The notes beneath the pieces are model-generated. The model ran no database searches. It was not told the origin of the DNA and saw nothing but the letters and a program-made list of their open reading frames with translations. A stretch of 64,000 nucleotides of DNA. Source: Rhizobium chutanense. Lineage in GTDB: Bacteria > Pseudomonadota > Alphaproteobacteria > Rhizobiales > Rhizobiaceae. The stretch spans positions 372,001-436,000 of the forward strand of contig NZ_NWSV01000003.1 in assembly GCF_002531935.1 (NCBI RefSeq), in the 5' to 3' direction. Each line of letters starts with the position of its first letter. Position 1 is the stretch's first letter. Below are positions 53,062 through 61,214 of the stretch, one piece after another. The position numbers were made by a program, and so were the translations under genes.

Positions 53062-54078
53062 TTACGCGGCGCGCGTAACCTCAACTGTCACATGCGACAA
53101 TTCCGTCAGCGCCGAAAGCCTGCCCTTGTAGAAGGCCGGCTCGCGCGGCGTCGAGGTAACGACGGCAACGATGGTGGCGTGGTGGCCGGGACCGACCTGC
53201 CAGACATGCAGATCGGTGATCCGGTCTTCCCCGGTCTCGATCGCCTCGCGGATTTCCGCCGGCAGCGTCTCGCCGTGCGGGACGACGTCGAGGAGAACGC
53301 CGCCCGAGGCTTTCATCAGGCTCCAGGACCAGTTGGCGATAACAAGGCCGCCGACGATGCCCATGATGGGATCGAGCCAGAGCCAGCCGTAGAGACTGCC
53401 GAGCGTCAGCGCGGCGATGGCGAGCACCGAGGTCATGGCATCGGCGATGACATGCAGATAGGCGGCGCGGATATTGTTGTCGCCGGGCTTTGCATGATGG
53501 TCGTGGGCATGATGATCGTGGGCGTGATGGCCATGATCACCATGACCGTGATCATGGTGGTGGTGACCATGATGATGCGCGTGCGCATGATGGCCATGCG
53601 CGGCATGACCGCCGCCGGCCAGCAGCCAGGCGCTGATCAGATTGACGGCAAGACCGATCACCGCGACGGCAATCGCCTGGGCAAAGCCGATCGGCACCGG
53701 GTTCGAAAGGCGCAGCCAGCTTTCCCAGGCCATCAGCAGGGCGATCAGCGCCAGGATGATGGCGCTGGCGAAACCGGCGAGATCGCCGAGCTTGCCGGTG
53801 CCGAAGGTGAAGCGCGGGTTGCGCGCCTGCCTGCGGGCGAAGAGATAGGCGAGCGCCGAAATCAGCAGCGCGCTGGCATGGGTCGACATGTGCCAGCCAT
53901 CGGCGACCAGCGCCATCGAGCCATAGGCCGTGCCGGCGGCGATCTCCGCCACCATCATCACCGCCGTCAGCGCGATCACCAGCCAGATGCGCCGCTCGTT
54001 CACCGCATGATCGGCGCCGAGGAAGATATGATCATGTTCAAGGGCATCGATTCCAGCCTTGTCGATTCCGGCACGCAT
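53062..54078 (-). CDS. dmeF: Cation diffusion facilitator DmeF (Co/Ni efflux)
   Basis: 338 residues with six helices. ALVADGWHMSTH and HVIADAMTSVLA contain the Asp/His metal sites of CDF exporters. The loop between helices 4 and 5 (about 158-195) holds 23 His in 38 residues and likely buffers metal. ATG 54078 has AAGGAG 6 bases upstream. DmeF in R. leguminosarum exports Co2+ and Ni2+. It lies 23 bp behind dmeR in one operon. Confidence 0.93.
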   Translation of the reverse strand: MRAGIDKAGIDALEHDHIFLGADHAVNERRIWLVIALTAVMMVAEIAAGTAYGSMALVADGWHMSTHASALLISALAYLFARRQARNPRFTFGTGKLGDLAGFASAIILALIALLMAWESWLRLSNPVPIGFAQAIAVAVIGLAVNLISAWLLAGGGHAAHGHHAHAHHHGHHHHDHGHGDHGHHAHDHHAHDHHAKPGDNNIRAAYLHVIADAMTSVLAIAALTLGSLYGWLWLDPIMGIVGGLVIANWSWSLMKASGGVLLDVVPHGETLPAEIREAIETGEDRITDLHVWQVGPGHHATIVAVVTSTPREPAFYKGRLSALTELSHVTVEVTRAA

Positions 54079-54101
54079 TACAGGCTCCTTCGTCACGGCA
54101 C

Positions 54102-54374
54102 TCAGCGGATATAGGTTCTCAGCACTTCCGATATTTCCTCGACCGCCTCCGCCCTCGCCGCGTCGTCATCGGCATTCAGCACGTGTTCGCGCAGATGATC
54201 GTCCAGCACCTCGCCGGTCAGCCCGGTCAGGGCGCCGCGGACGGAGGCGAGCAGTTGCAGGATTTCGCCGCAGGGTCGCTCGGCCTCGAGCGCCCGCTCG
54301 ACCGCTTCCATCTGCCCCTTCAAACGGCTGACGCGGGCGATGAGTTTCTTTTTCTGCAGGGTAGTGTGCGACAT
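54102..54374 (-). CDS. dmeR: DmeR, RcnR/CsoR family metal-sensing repressor
   Basis: 90 residues. LQKKKLIARVSRLKGQMEAVERALEAERPCGEILQLLASVRGALTGLTGEVLDDHLREHVL is the CsoR/RcnR helical domain; Cys35 and His60/64-type positions suit nickel or cobalt binding. The ATG at 54374 is the conserved start, and the longer frame has no ribosome site. It represses its own operon with dmeF; a G-tract operator lies just upstream. Confidence 0.92.
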   Translation of the reverse strand: MSHTTLQKKKLIARVSRLKGQMEAVERALEAERPCGEILQLLASVRGALTGLTGEVLDDHLREHVLNADDDAARAEAVEEISEVLRTYIR

Positions 54375-54387
54375 GGTGGTTTTATAT

Positions 54388-54407
54388 AACATAGGGGGGT
54401 ATAGTAT
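54388..54407. promoter_or_regulatory. DmeR operator candidate (G-tract with A/T flanks)
   Basis: AACATAGGGGGGTATAGTAT: six G flanked by inverted A/T steps (ATA and TAT), the layout of RcnR/CsoR-family sites. It lies 13 bp in front of dmeR. Confidence 0.75.
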
Positions 54408-54654
54408 ATCAAGAGAATGGAGATGGGCTCTGAGATAGCCGATACGTAGCCCATCCGGCTGCCGCCACCTTCCCGTAAACGGGGCGAAGGGACCATGCCG
54501 CGCCCTCTCCGTCCCGGGGTTATGTAGCAAATGCCACCAACTACCGGCCCAACGAAGCGATGTACGTTCACACAAACTATTGCTTCCCATACCCCATGAA
54601 TTGAGCGCACAATCCAACTGGCTCACCAAGCCGAAGGACTACGAGGGGCGGTCC

Positions 54655-55050
54655 ATGGTTTCCTCACCAGCAACAGCACTTGTGGTGCCTTTTGCGGTCT
54701 TACTGACGGGTCTGTTCGCACAGAGCGATGCCCACATGGCGGCTGGCGGTTGGACCTACCCACCCGCCTGTTGCAATGGCAACGATGTCGGTGGTGACTG
54801 CCAAGCGATTCCGAGTTCGGACGTCACGAAAGGGCCATTCGGATTCTCAATTCACCTTCATCCGGGAGACCATCATCTTGTGACCAGAAATCAGCTATTG
54901 TTAATCCCTTACGGAAAGGAGATTCCATCTCACGACCATGACTATCACATCTGCCTTCAGCCAACAGATGACCGTTCTGACGCTGCAGGGATGGGGCGAG
55001 ATGGAAAATACCGCGTTAACTGCTTCTTTGTGCCTCCAGACGGTGTTTGA
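54655..55050 (+). CDS. Small secreted Cys-rich protein in a lower-GC islet
   Basis: 131 residues from ATG 54655, after GAGGGG. A signal peptide (ALVVPFAVLLTGLFAQSDA) precedes GGWTYPPACCNGNDVGGDCQAIPSSDV and ends KYRVNCFFVPPDGV. The arrangement CC-x-DC early and C-F-F-x-PP at the end recurs, from memory, in small secreted rhizobial proteins of unknown role. Codon use is less GC-rich than in neighbours, which suggests recent acquisition. The overlapping frame at 54938 is rejected. Confidence 0.7.
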   Translation: MVSSPATALVVPFAVLLTGLFAQSDAHMAAGGWTYPPACCNGNDVGGDCQAIPSSDVTKGPFGFSIHLHPGDHHLVTRNQLLLIPYGKEIPSHDHDYHICLQPTDDRSDAAGMGRDGKYRVNCFFVPPDGV

Positions 55051-55373
55051 TTGGGAAATCCTCTCGTCGTTCCGTGATGGCAGTGGGCACGAGGTGCGCG
55101 GTTCAGTCGTAGTCACTCCTGCCACAAAGCATTCCGCAGATCCTTTGGCCAACCGGACGGCAAGGGACGGGACACGCGCGATCCGCCATTGACAAATGCG
55201 GCATTTCCGACGATTGATGCTGCATGATCAAAAACGCGCACCAGAGCCGCTCGTATTTTTGGCTGTACCTGTAAAGGGCGGCCCGACAGATCATATTGTC
55301 AACAAGCCGCCGTCAGGCGGCTTTGTTGTATCGGCAGCGTCCTGACGGCAGACTATCAAAGGACGCGAAGACC
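55051..55373. other. 323-bp spacer of lower GC with terminator
   Basis: No convincing gene. Contains a bidirectional stem-loop at 55300-55328, just before the GNAT gene. The composition resembles the preceding secreted-protein gene more than the chromosome. Confidence 0.4.
55300..55328 (+). terminator. Stem-loop terminator
   Basis: CAACAAGCCGCC pairs with GGCGGCTTTGTTG through a four-base loop with one bulged T. T-rich flanks on both strands make it a likely bidirectional terminator. Confidence 0.65.
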
Positions 55374-55868
55374 ATGACCGAAATCGAAGACAGCGAAATT
55401 TCACTGATGCGCCCATCGGTGGTGACGATTCGCGCCGCCAAGCCGCGCGACCTGCCCGAGCTCAACGAGATGATCGCCCTGCTTGCCGGCCATCACGGCG
55501 ATGCGGCGGCAACGACGCCGGAGCAGCTGGAGCGCGATCTCTTCGGCCCGCTGCCCTGGATCCAGGCGCTCGTCGCCGAGACCGGCGAAGGGCTGATCGG
55601 CTACGCCATTCTCGTGCCGCTCTACAGGGCGCAGGAAGGCAAGCGCGGCATGGACCTGCACCATCTCTTCGTGCGCGACGGCCATCGCGGCCACGGCACC
55701 GGCCAACTGCTCGTCGACCGCGCCCGCGAGACTGCCCGCAATGCCGGCTGCGGCTACCTCTCCGTCAGCGCCGCCACCGGCAACGTGCTGGCGCACCGCT
55801 TCTATGAACAGCTGGATTTCACCCCGCGGCCGGTCACCGGCATGCGCTACATGCAATCGATCGCTTAA
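55374..55868 (+). CDS. GNAT acetyltransferase
   Basis: 164 residues. VTIRAAKPRDLPELNEMIALLAGHHGD starts the fold and LHHLFVRDGHRGHGTGQLLVDRARETARNAGCGYLSVSAATGN carries the acetyl-CoA motif (R-G-H-G-T-G), with YEQLDFTPRPVTGMRYM at the end. The pattern suits polyamine or diamine acetyltransferases, but the substrate is not known. Its last four bases overlap the convergent small gene at 55865. Confidence 0.9.
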   Translation: MTEIEDSEISLMRPSVVTIRAAKPRDLPELNEMIALLAGHHGDAAATTPEQLERDLFGPLPWIQALVAETGEGLIGYAILVPLYRAQEGKRGMDLHHLFVRDGHRGHGTGQLLVDRARETARNAGCGYLSVSAATGNVLAHRFYEQLDFTPRPVTGMRYMQSIA

Positions 55869-56119
55869 GTCGGCGGCTTCTGCCTTTCATGCGCCGGCCG
55901 CGTCGCCCATTGGTGGAGCGCGGCCTTGACGAAGGCAAGAGCAGCGGCGCGCGCCGACGCCAGATCGCGGGGGTCTTCCAGCCTTTCGGCGAAGCGCGCC
56001 TCCATCGCCCTCATCGTCTCGTCGAACCAGCCGGCAAGCAGTACGTTGCGCCCGGCAAGACCGGCACGCATGCGGGTAATGACGAGATCGAGTTGTTCAA
56101 GAGTCGGTTTGGTCTTCAT
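55865..56119 (-). CDS. Hypothetical 84-residue protein behind a cytochrome gene
   Basis: MKTKPTLEQLDLVITRMRAG begins it; the rest is helical with many Arg and Ala (FDETMRAMEARFAERLEDPRDLASARAAALAFVKAALHQWATRPAHERQ). No known motif. It follows the diheme cytochrome c gene by 23 bp on the same strand and could be an accessory protein or a regulator of it. The longer frame starting at 56437 lies inside the cytochrome gene and is not used. Confidence 0.55.
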   Translation of the reverse strand: MKTKPTLEQLDLVITRMRAGLAGRNVLLAGWFDETMRAMEARFAERLEDPRDLASARAAALAFVKAALHQWATRPAHERQKPPT

Positions 56120-56142
56120 CGATAGCCTCGAGACTGCGCGCT

Positions 56143-57057
56143 CTAACGGCCCGGCACGGCCTTCAGATAGGCGGCAATCGCCTCGCGGTCGGCGGCCGGC
56201 AGGTGGGCGATGTTCTGCTGCACATCGACCATCGAGCCGCCGACGGAATCGAATTCGGGGGTGAAGCCGGTTTCGAGGTAGCTGGCGATATCGGCCTCGC
56301 TCCAGCCGCCGATGCTCTTGGAGGCCGGGGTGATATCGGGTATGCGGCCCTTGCCTTCCGGATTGGGCGCACCGGCCAGCCACTGCCCCGCCTGGAAGCC
56401 GCCGAGCGCATCGCGCGGCGTGTGGCATTCGCCGCAATGACCGGGGCCCTCGACGAGATATTGCCCGCGCTTGATCTTGTCGTCGCTCTTTGCCAGCGCG
56501 ACACGCGGCTGATCGTTGAAATAGAGGAATTTCCAGCCGCCGAGCGCCGGCCGGATGTTGAAGGGGAACGGCAGTTCATGCGGGGGAGCGACGTTCGCAC
56601 TCTTCGGCAGGGTTTTCAGAAAGGCGAAGAGATCGTTGACGTCCTTATCGCTCATGCGGGCATAGGAGGCGTAGGGAAAGGACGGATAGAGATGCTGGCC
56701 ATCAGGGCCGACGCCGCGCTTCATCGCATTGCCGAACTCCGCAAGCGTCCAGCTGCCGATGCCGGCCTTTTCATCCGGCGAGATGTTCGGCACGTGGAAG
56801 GTGCCGAAAGGGCTCTTCAGCGCCAGACCGCCAGATAGCGTCAGCTTGGCATCGCCTTCCGAACCCGGGGCGGCATGGCAGCTGACGCAGCCGCCCGTCC
56901 AGAACACCAGCTGGCCATTGACCGGATCAGGCGCGCCGAGACCGGCCCAATGGCTTTCCGGCAGCGGATCGGGTGCGGTGACGAGATAGAAGGCGCCCCC
57001 GCCAAGGACGGCGACGCCGATCAGACAGAGCAGTAACCGGATGAACCTGCGGATCAT
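56143..57057 (-). CDS. Diheme cytochrome c, membrane-anchored
   Basis: 304 residues. A signal anchor (FIRLLLCLIGVAVLGGGAFYLV) is followed by two haem-binding sites, CVSCH at about 57-61 and CGECH at about 208-212. The sequence TFHVPNISPDEKAGIGSWTLAEFGNAMKRGV and GGWSEADIASYLETGFTPEFDSVGGSM match cytochrome subunits of alcohol, sorbitol or gluconate dehydrogenases. No dehydrogenase flavin or quinoprotein subunit is adjacent; gcd is 5 kb away. It passes electrons in the periplasm. Confidence 0.9.
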   Translation of the reverse strand: MIRRFIRLLLCLIGVAVLGGGAFYLVTAPDPLPESHWAGLGAPDPVNGQLVFWTGGCVSCHAAPGSEGDAKLTLSGGLALKSPFGTFHVPNISPDEKAGIGSWTLAEFGNAMKRGVGPDGQHLYPSFPYASYARMSDKDVNDLFAFLKTLPKSANVAPPHELPFPFNIRPALGGWKFLYFNDQPRVALAKSDDKIKRGQYLVEGPGHCGECHTPRDALGGFQAGQWLAGAPNPEGKGRIPDITPASKSIGGWSEADIASYLETGFTPEFDSVGGSMVDVQQNIAHLPAADREAIAAYLKAVPGR

Positions 57058-57194
57058 GCCCCGCCTCCCCTTTTTGCCGAATTTTCTGTGCGGCGCGATT
57101 CTGCGACCGGCCTCGCACGGGCGGAGAATAAGGTGATCCGCGCCGGCAGCAAGGCCGGCGCGGATCGTGTATCAAGTTCAGATCAAACGGCCTA

Positions 57195-57635
57195 TCAATC
57201 CTTGATGCGATAGGCCTTGTGACAGCCGCCGCAGCTGGCGCCCAGCGTGTTGACCGTGGCGCCGACAGCGGCGGGATCGGCCGGAAGCTGGGCGAGCGCG
57301 GTTTCGGCGTCGGTGGAGAGCTTGGCGGCGCGCGCCTTGAAGTCATCCATGTTTTCCCAGATCTTCGGGCTCGCCTCTTGGTCGCCCGTTTCCGTGCCCG
57401 GCTTGAACTGATCGGGAAAAACCTTGGCCGTTGTGGCAATCGTCGTCAGCGCCGCCTTCACGGCTTCGGCGTCATAGGGCTTGGTGCCCTTGGCGATGGC
57501 GCTGAGGGCGCCGGCCGCACCGCCGATCTGCTTCATCAGGGCAATGCGCGAATCATGCGTGCCGTCGGCGGCGGTCACCGAACCGAGGGCTATTGCGGCC
57601 ATCGCTGCGGCGGCAGCTACTGCTTTCCAATTCAT
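57195..57635 (-). CDS. Cytochrome c' / c556 family protein
   Basis: 146 residues from ATG 57635 behind GAGAGGAAT. A signal peptide (MNWKAVAAAAAMAAIALGSVTAA) precedes a four-helix bundle; the single haem site CGGCH lies near the C-terminus (SCGGCHKAYRIKD), as in cytochrome c'. Such proteins bind NO or act as electron carriers. 137 bp upstream of the diheme cytochrome gene, probably in the same transcription unit. Confidence 0.9.
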   Translation of the reverse strand: MNWKAVAAAAAMAAIALGSVTAADGTHDSRIALMKQIGGAAGALSAIAKGTKPYDAEAVKAALTTIATTAKVFPDQFKPGTETGDQEASPKIWENMDDFKARAAKLSTDAETALAQLPADPAAVGATVNTLGASCGGCHKAYRIKD

Positions 57636-57763
57636 ATTCCTCTCCAATTTTCTGAAGGCCAAGGCGGCCGGCGGCCAATCTGCACCGGGAGCATGACAAA
57701 ATCCATGGCGGGAGATAGTCACGTTTTGCCGGATCGCCATAAAAACAATGTGATACGAACAGC

Positions 57764-58399
57764 TCAAGCGCTTTTCCAACCCTGCCAGAGGCTCAAGGCG
57801 GAGACCGCAACCAGCAACAGGCCGGCGAAGCGGCCGACAAAGGCGGTGGCGTCGGGATTGGCGACGAGCAGGTCGCGGCTGCGGCCGGCCGTCATCGCCA
57901 GCGTGCCGTAGACGGCGAGCTGGGTGACGACGGTCATGGCTCCCATGATCAGGCCCTGCATCCAGACCGGCCCGTATTCCGGCTTCAGGAACTGCGGATA
58001 GACCGCGAACATGAAGATATAGGCCTTCGGATTGACGAGACAGGTGACGGCGCCCTGGCGGAAGGCACGCCAGCCGGAGCGCGCCGTTCCCGGCCCGACC
58101 GCCTCGACGGTGATCGAGCTGCGGATCAGCGAAATGCCGATCCAGATCATATACGCGACGCCGGCAAAGAGCAGCACGTTGAAAAGCTGCGGCAGCATGG
58201 TGACGAGCAGGCCGACGCCGGCCGCGCCATAGGCCGAATGCACCGCGCCGCCGGCCATGATGCCGCCTGTCGCCGCCAGCCCCCGCCTGACGCCGCCGGT
58301 CAGCGAATTGGCGAGCACAAAGAGCATATCCATGCCGGGCACGATGATGATGCCGAACAGAAGGGTGAAGAAGAGCCAGAGGTTTTCGTGGTAGTTCAT
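57764..58399 (-). CDS. LysE/RhtB family amino-acid exporter
   Basis: 211 residues with about six helices. LFFTLLFGIIIVPGMDMLFVLANSLTGGVRRGLAATGGIMAGGAVHSAYGAAGVGLL is the LysE signature start; FRQGAVTCLVNPKAYIFMFAVYPQF contains the NPK motif. It exports amino acids or homoserine-lactone-like compounds. Divergent from the WYL regulator at 58530, which likely controls it. The longer frame from 58561 passes through the regulator region. Confidence 0.92.
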   Translation of the reverse strand: MNYHENLWLFFTLLFGIIIVPGMDMLFVLANSLTGGVRRGLAATGGIMAGGAVHSAYGAAGVGLLVTMLPQLFNVLLFAGVAYMIWIGISLIRSSITVEAVGPGTARSGWRAFRQGAVTCLVNPKAYIFMFAVYPQFLKPEYGPVWMQGLIMGAMTVVTQLAVYGTLAMTAGRSRDLLVANPDATAFVGRFAGLLLVAVSALSLWQGWKSA

Positions 58400-58485
58400 G
58401 TCAGTTACCGCCTTGAGTTCTGCGGGCTTTTTGGAAAGACCCTGATTGTTTTCAATCCGATAGGCGGATCTATACGGGAACCCAA

Positions 58486-58503
58486 CTGACAGTGTATTGT
58501 CAG
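58486..58503. promoter_or_regulatory. YafY/WYL operator candidate
   Basis: CTGACA, six bases, TGTCAG: an exact inverted repeat 27 bp before the WYL regulator start and in the spacer with the divergent LysE gene. It is the form expected for a DeoR/YafY-type dimer. Confidence 0.6.
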
Positions 58504-58529
58504 GAGCGTTGGGGATGGGAGAGGCAAAA

Positions 58530-59222
58530 ATGCGCAAGGCCTCGCGGCTTTTCGAGATCATTCAGATCCTCAGGCTCGCCAGAAAGCCGATGACGGCGGC
58601 TCACATGGCCGAGACGCTCGAAGTGACGGTCCGCTCGATCTATCGCGATATTTCAGCCCTTCAGGCAATGCGGGTGCCGATCGAGGGCGGGCGCGGCATC
58701 GGCTACATCATGCGGCCGGGCTTCGACCTGCCGCCCTTGATGTTCTCGATCGAGGAGATGGAGGCGATCGTGCTGTCGCTGGCGCTGCTCGACCGGACGG
58801 CGGACGAGGAGCTGAAACAGGCGGCCCGCCGGGTCAACCGGAAGATATCAGCCGCCGTGCCGGCGCCGCTGCGCCAGGCGATGGACAGCAAGGCGCTGTA
58901 CGCCTGGGGCTCGAGCGCGCAGCCGGCGGGCCTGGATCTCGCGATCGTGCGCCGGGCGATCCGCGACGAATGCAAGCTGAAGCTCGGCTACCGCGACGAA
59001 CTCGGCCGCGCGACCGAGCGAACGGTCCGGCCGATCGCGCTGATCTACTATTCGCAGACCGCCAATATCGTCGCCTGGTGCGAACTGCGCCAGGCGATCC
59101 GCAATTTCCGCAGCGACCGGGTGGAGCACTGTGAGGAGGCCGCGGATTTCTTCAAGGGCGAAGGCGACAGCTTGAGGGAATTGTGGACGAGCGGGTGGAC
59201 GGAGGCGCCGGTGACGGTTTGA
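58530..59222 (+). CDS. YafY-like regulator (HTH plus WYL domain)
   Basis: 230 residues from ATG 58530, with GGAGAGG 5 bases upstream; ATG 58515 adds five residues. The N-terminal winged helix is ASRLFEIIQILRLARKPMTAAHMAETLEVTVRSIYRDISALQAMRVPIEGGRGIGY. The WYL-type domain follows (ERTVRPIALIYYSQTANIVAWCELRQAIRNFRSDRVEHCE), with YYSQ at the WYL position. It binds a ligand and controls nearby genes, here probably the LysE exporter. Confidence 0.9.
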   Translation: MRKASRLFEIIQILRLARKPMTAAHMAETLEVTVRSIYRDISALQAMRVPIEGGRGIGYIMRPGFDLPPLMFSIEEMEAIVLSLALLDRTADEELKQAARRVNRKISAAVPAPLRQAMDSKALYAWGSSAQPAGLDLAIVRRAIRDECKLKLGYRDELGRATERTVRPIALIYYSQTANIVAWCELRQAIRNFRSDRVEHCEEAADFFKGEGDSLRELWTSGWTEAPVTV

Positions 59223-59242
59223 TGGGGCGCGCCTTAGGAAAA

Positions 59243-59382
59243 ACCCCTCCCCAACCCCTCCCCACAAGGGGGAGGGACTTACCTGGGGCTCCACCTCGTT
59301 CCTTCTCGAAACGGCGCGGATATGGAAAGGGGGTGCGGCAGTTTAAGCCCCTCCCCCTTGTGGGGAGGGGTTGGGGAGGGGT
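59243..59382. repeat. GC-rich mosaic repeat element, copy D
   Basis: The same terminal arms as A-C, and a core similar to A (CTCGAAACGGCGCGGATATG) with substitutions. It lies between the convergent WYL and metallophosphoesterase genes. Confidence 0.85.
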
Positions 59383-59448
59383 CTTGAACACTCGCGCGAA
59401 CCGGGCAGTAGCGAGACAGCCCGCAAAGGACGAACGAGCCGCCTGCCG

Positions 59449-60294
59449 CTAATAAACCAGCGTGCGGCTGTCTTCCCGGCCGAAGCCGTGGATTTCGATG
59501 CGGTCGGCATGCACCTCGACGATCGCGAAGGCGTTTTCTTTCTCGGTGTCGACCACGCCCTTGAAATTGACGAAGTGGCAGGCGCCGGCCTTGCCGTAAT
59601 TGCCGGCATGGTCGTGGCCGTTGAGATAGGCGACGACATGGGGCTGCGCGGCGAGCAGCGTCACGATGCGCTCGCTGTCCCACATGCCGTGCTCGCAGGG
59701 CGGATGCACCGGATAGTGGTTCATGACGATGACCTGTTCACCGGCGGCGGCAGCGCTGGCGATTTCATCGGCCAGCCAGGCGAACTGTGCGTCGCTGAGT
59801 GCGGCATTCCAGCGATGGGCATTCGCCGCACCTTTGGCCTGCAGCGCCGCCAGCATCTCGGCAGCCAGGGCCCGATGAGGATGGCCTTCCGGCGGCGCGA
59901 AGGTGCTGACCTCGTTGCCGTCGAGCACGATGAAGCGCCAGCCGTGGCGGGAGAAGCTGTAATAGGGCGACGGCAGGCCGAGACGCGCGGCGACTTCGGA
60001 GAGATGGCCGGGCGAGACCGAGAAATCGTGATTGCCGAGCAGGAAGAGCGCCTCGTGCCGGAGCTTGTCATAGACCGGCAGGATATCGTCGAAGCTTGAG
60101 AAACTCCGGTCGATGACATCGCCGAGCGTCATGACGAAGCTCAACTCCCAGCCGTTGAAGACCTCGATCGCCTCGGCAACCTTGGCAAGGCTGCTGGCGT
60201 AGTGGCGGTCCATCGCCTGATGCGGCGGAATTGCGGCATATTGCGGGTCGGCGATGATGCCGAAGCGGAACAGGGGAGAAGCGAAAGAAGACAT
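59449..60294 (-). CDS. Calcineurin-like metallophosphoesterase
   Basis: 281 residues. Metal and phosphate motifs: IADPQYA, LGDVIDR, LGNHDF, MNHYPVH and GHDHAGNYG, in the expected order of the family. The overall pattern is that of Mn2+-dependent ADP-ribose/CDP-alcohol diphosphatases. Cytoplasmic, no signal peptide. Its start at 60294 lies close to the sod terminator and diverges from nothing. Confidence 0.9.
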   Translation of the reverse strand: MSSFASPLFRFGIIADPQYAAIPPHQAMDRHYASSLAKVAEAIEVFNGWELSFVMTLGDVIDRSFSSFDDILPVYDKLRHEALFLLGNHDFSVSPGHLSEVAARLGLPSPYYSFSRHGWRFIVLDGNEVSTFAPPEGHPHRALAAEMLAALQAKGAANAHRWNAALSDAQFAWLADEIASAAAAGEQVIVMNHYPVHPPCEHGMWDSERIVTLLAAQPHVVAYLNGHDHAGNYGKAGACHFVNFKGVVDTEKENAFAIVEVHADRIEIHGFGREDSRTLVY

Positions 60295-60353
60295 GGGGGC
60301 GTGATTAGGAGCAGCCGGTGACAGGGATGTGACGGCTTGGCGTGAAAACGAAA

Positions 60354-60378
60354 CACCCGGCGTTTGGGGCGCCGGGTG
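60354..60378 (-). terminator. Rho-independent terminator of sodB
   Basis: CACCCGGCG and CGCCGGGTG form a 9-bp stem with a seven-base loop; on the minus strand TTTCGTTTTC follows. Confidence 0.8.
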
Positions 60379-60401
60379 CCGAATGTTCAGATGAAAACCG
60401 C

Positions 60402-61004
60402 TTACTTCGTGGCTTCTTCGTAACGTTCCAGGACGTAGTCCCAGTTGATCAGGCTGTCGACGAAGGCTTCGAGGTACTTCGGTCGGGCGTTGCGGTAGTC
60501 AATGTAATAGGAGTGTTCCCAGACGTCGACGCCGAGGATCGGGGTGGCGCCGTGAACGAGCGGGTTTTCGCCGTTCGGGGTCTTGGAGATTTCGAGCTTG
60601 CCGTTCTTGACGGAAACCCAGGCCCAGCCCGAGCCGAACTGGGTGGCGCCGGCATTGGCGAAATCGGCCTTGAACTTGTCGTAGCCGCCGAGATCGGAGG
60701 CGAAGGCGGCTTCGAGCTTGCCCGGCAGCTTGTTGCCGCCGCCGCCCTTCTTCATCCACTTCCAGAAATGGATGTGGTTGTAGTGCTGGGCGGCGTTGTT
60801 GAAGAGGCCGGCATTGGTGCCGAAGGACTTCTTCACGACGTCTTCGAGCGAGAGGTCCGAGAGACCGGCTTCGGCGGCGAGCTTGTTGCCGTTGTCGACA
60901 TAGGCCTTGTGGTGTTTGTCGTGGTGAAACTCCAGCGTTTCCTTCGACATGAAGGGAGCAAGCGCTTCGTAATCATAGGGAAGTTCAGGCAATTCGAAAG
61001 CCAT
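60402..61004 (-). CDS. sodB: Superoxide dismutase (Fe/Mn family)
   Basis: 200 residues. Metal ligands are His27 (FHHDKHH), His74 (QHYNH), Asp160 and His164 (DVWEHSYY). Gln73 in the NNAAQHYNH stretch is at the place usual for Fe enzymes. It converts superoxide to hydrogen peroxide in the cytoplasm. ATG 61004 has AGGAG upstream. Confidence 0.95.
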   Translation of the reverse strand: MAFELPELPYDYEALAPFMSKETLEFHHDKHHKAYVDNGNKLAAEAGLSDLSLEDVVKKSFGTNAGLFNNAAQHYNHIHFWKWMKKGGGGNKLPGKLEAAFASDLGGYDKFKADFANAGATQFGSGWAWVSVKNGKLEISKTPNGENPLVHGATPILGVDVWEHSYYIDYRNARPKYLEAFVDSLINWDYVLERYEEATK

Positions 61005-61214
61005 GTCAGATCTCCTCTTGGCAATAGATTGCGTCTCGGCAGGTGAGGCGGAACATAGGAGGGGAAGCACGGAGAGGCAACCGGCGAAATATCAAAAAAC
61101 GACCGGCCGGAGGAAAATTTGCCTCAGTTGCAGGGCTTCATTCGCGCGGGCAAATCGCCCGGCTTGCCCGCCGCGAAAACCGCTTTGCCTGTGAGAGATC
61201 AAGGGAGACCCGAT

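Noticed and set aside
54938..55192. Plus-strand frame of 84 residues behind the secreted protein
   Set aside because: Overlaps the Cys-rich secreted gene in another frame, without ribosome site or domain.
17717..59382. Reading the repeat copies as CRISPR repeats or coding peptides
   Set aside because: Copies are 7-17 kb apart, not arrayed, and have inverted ends; Leu/Pro/Gly-rich translations across them are by-products.
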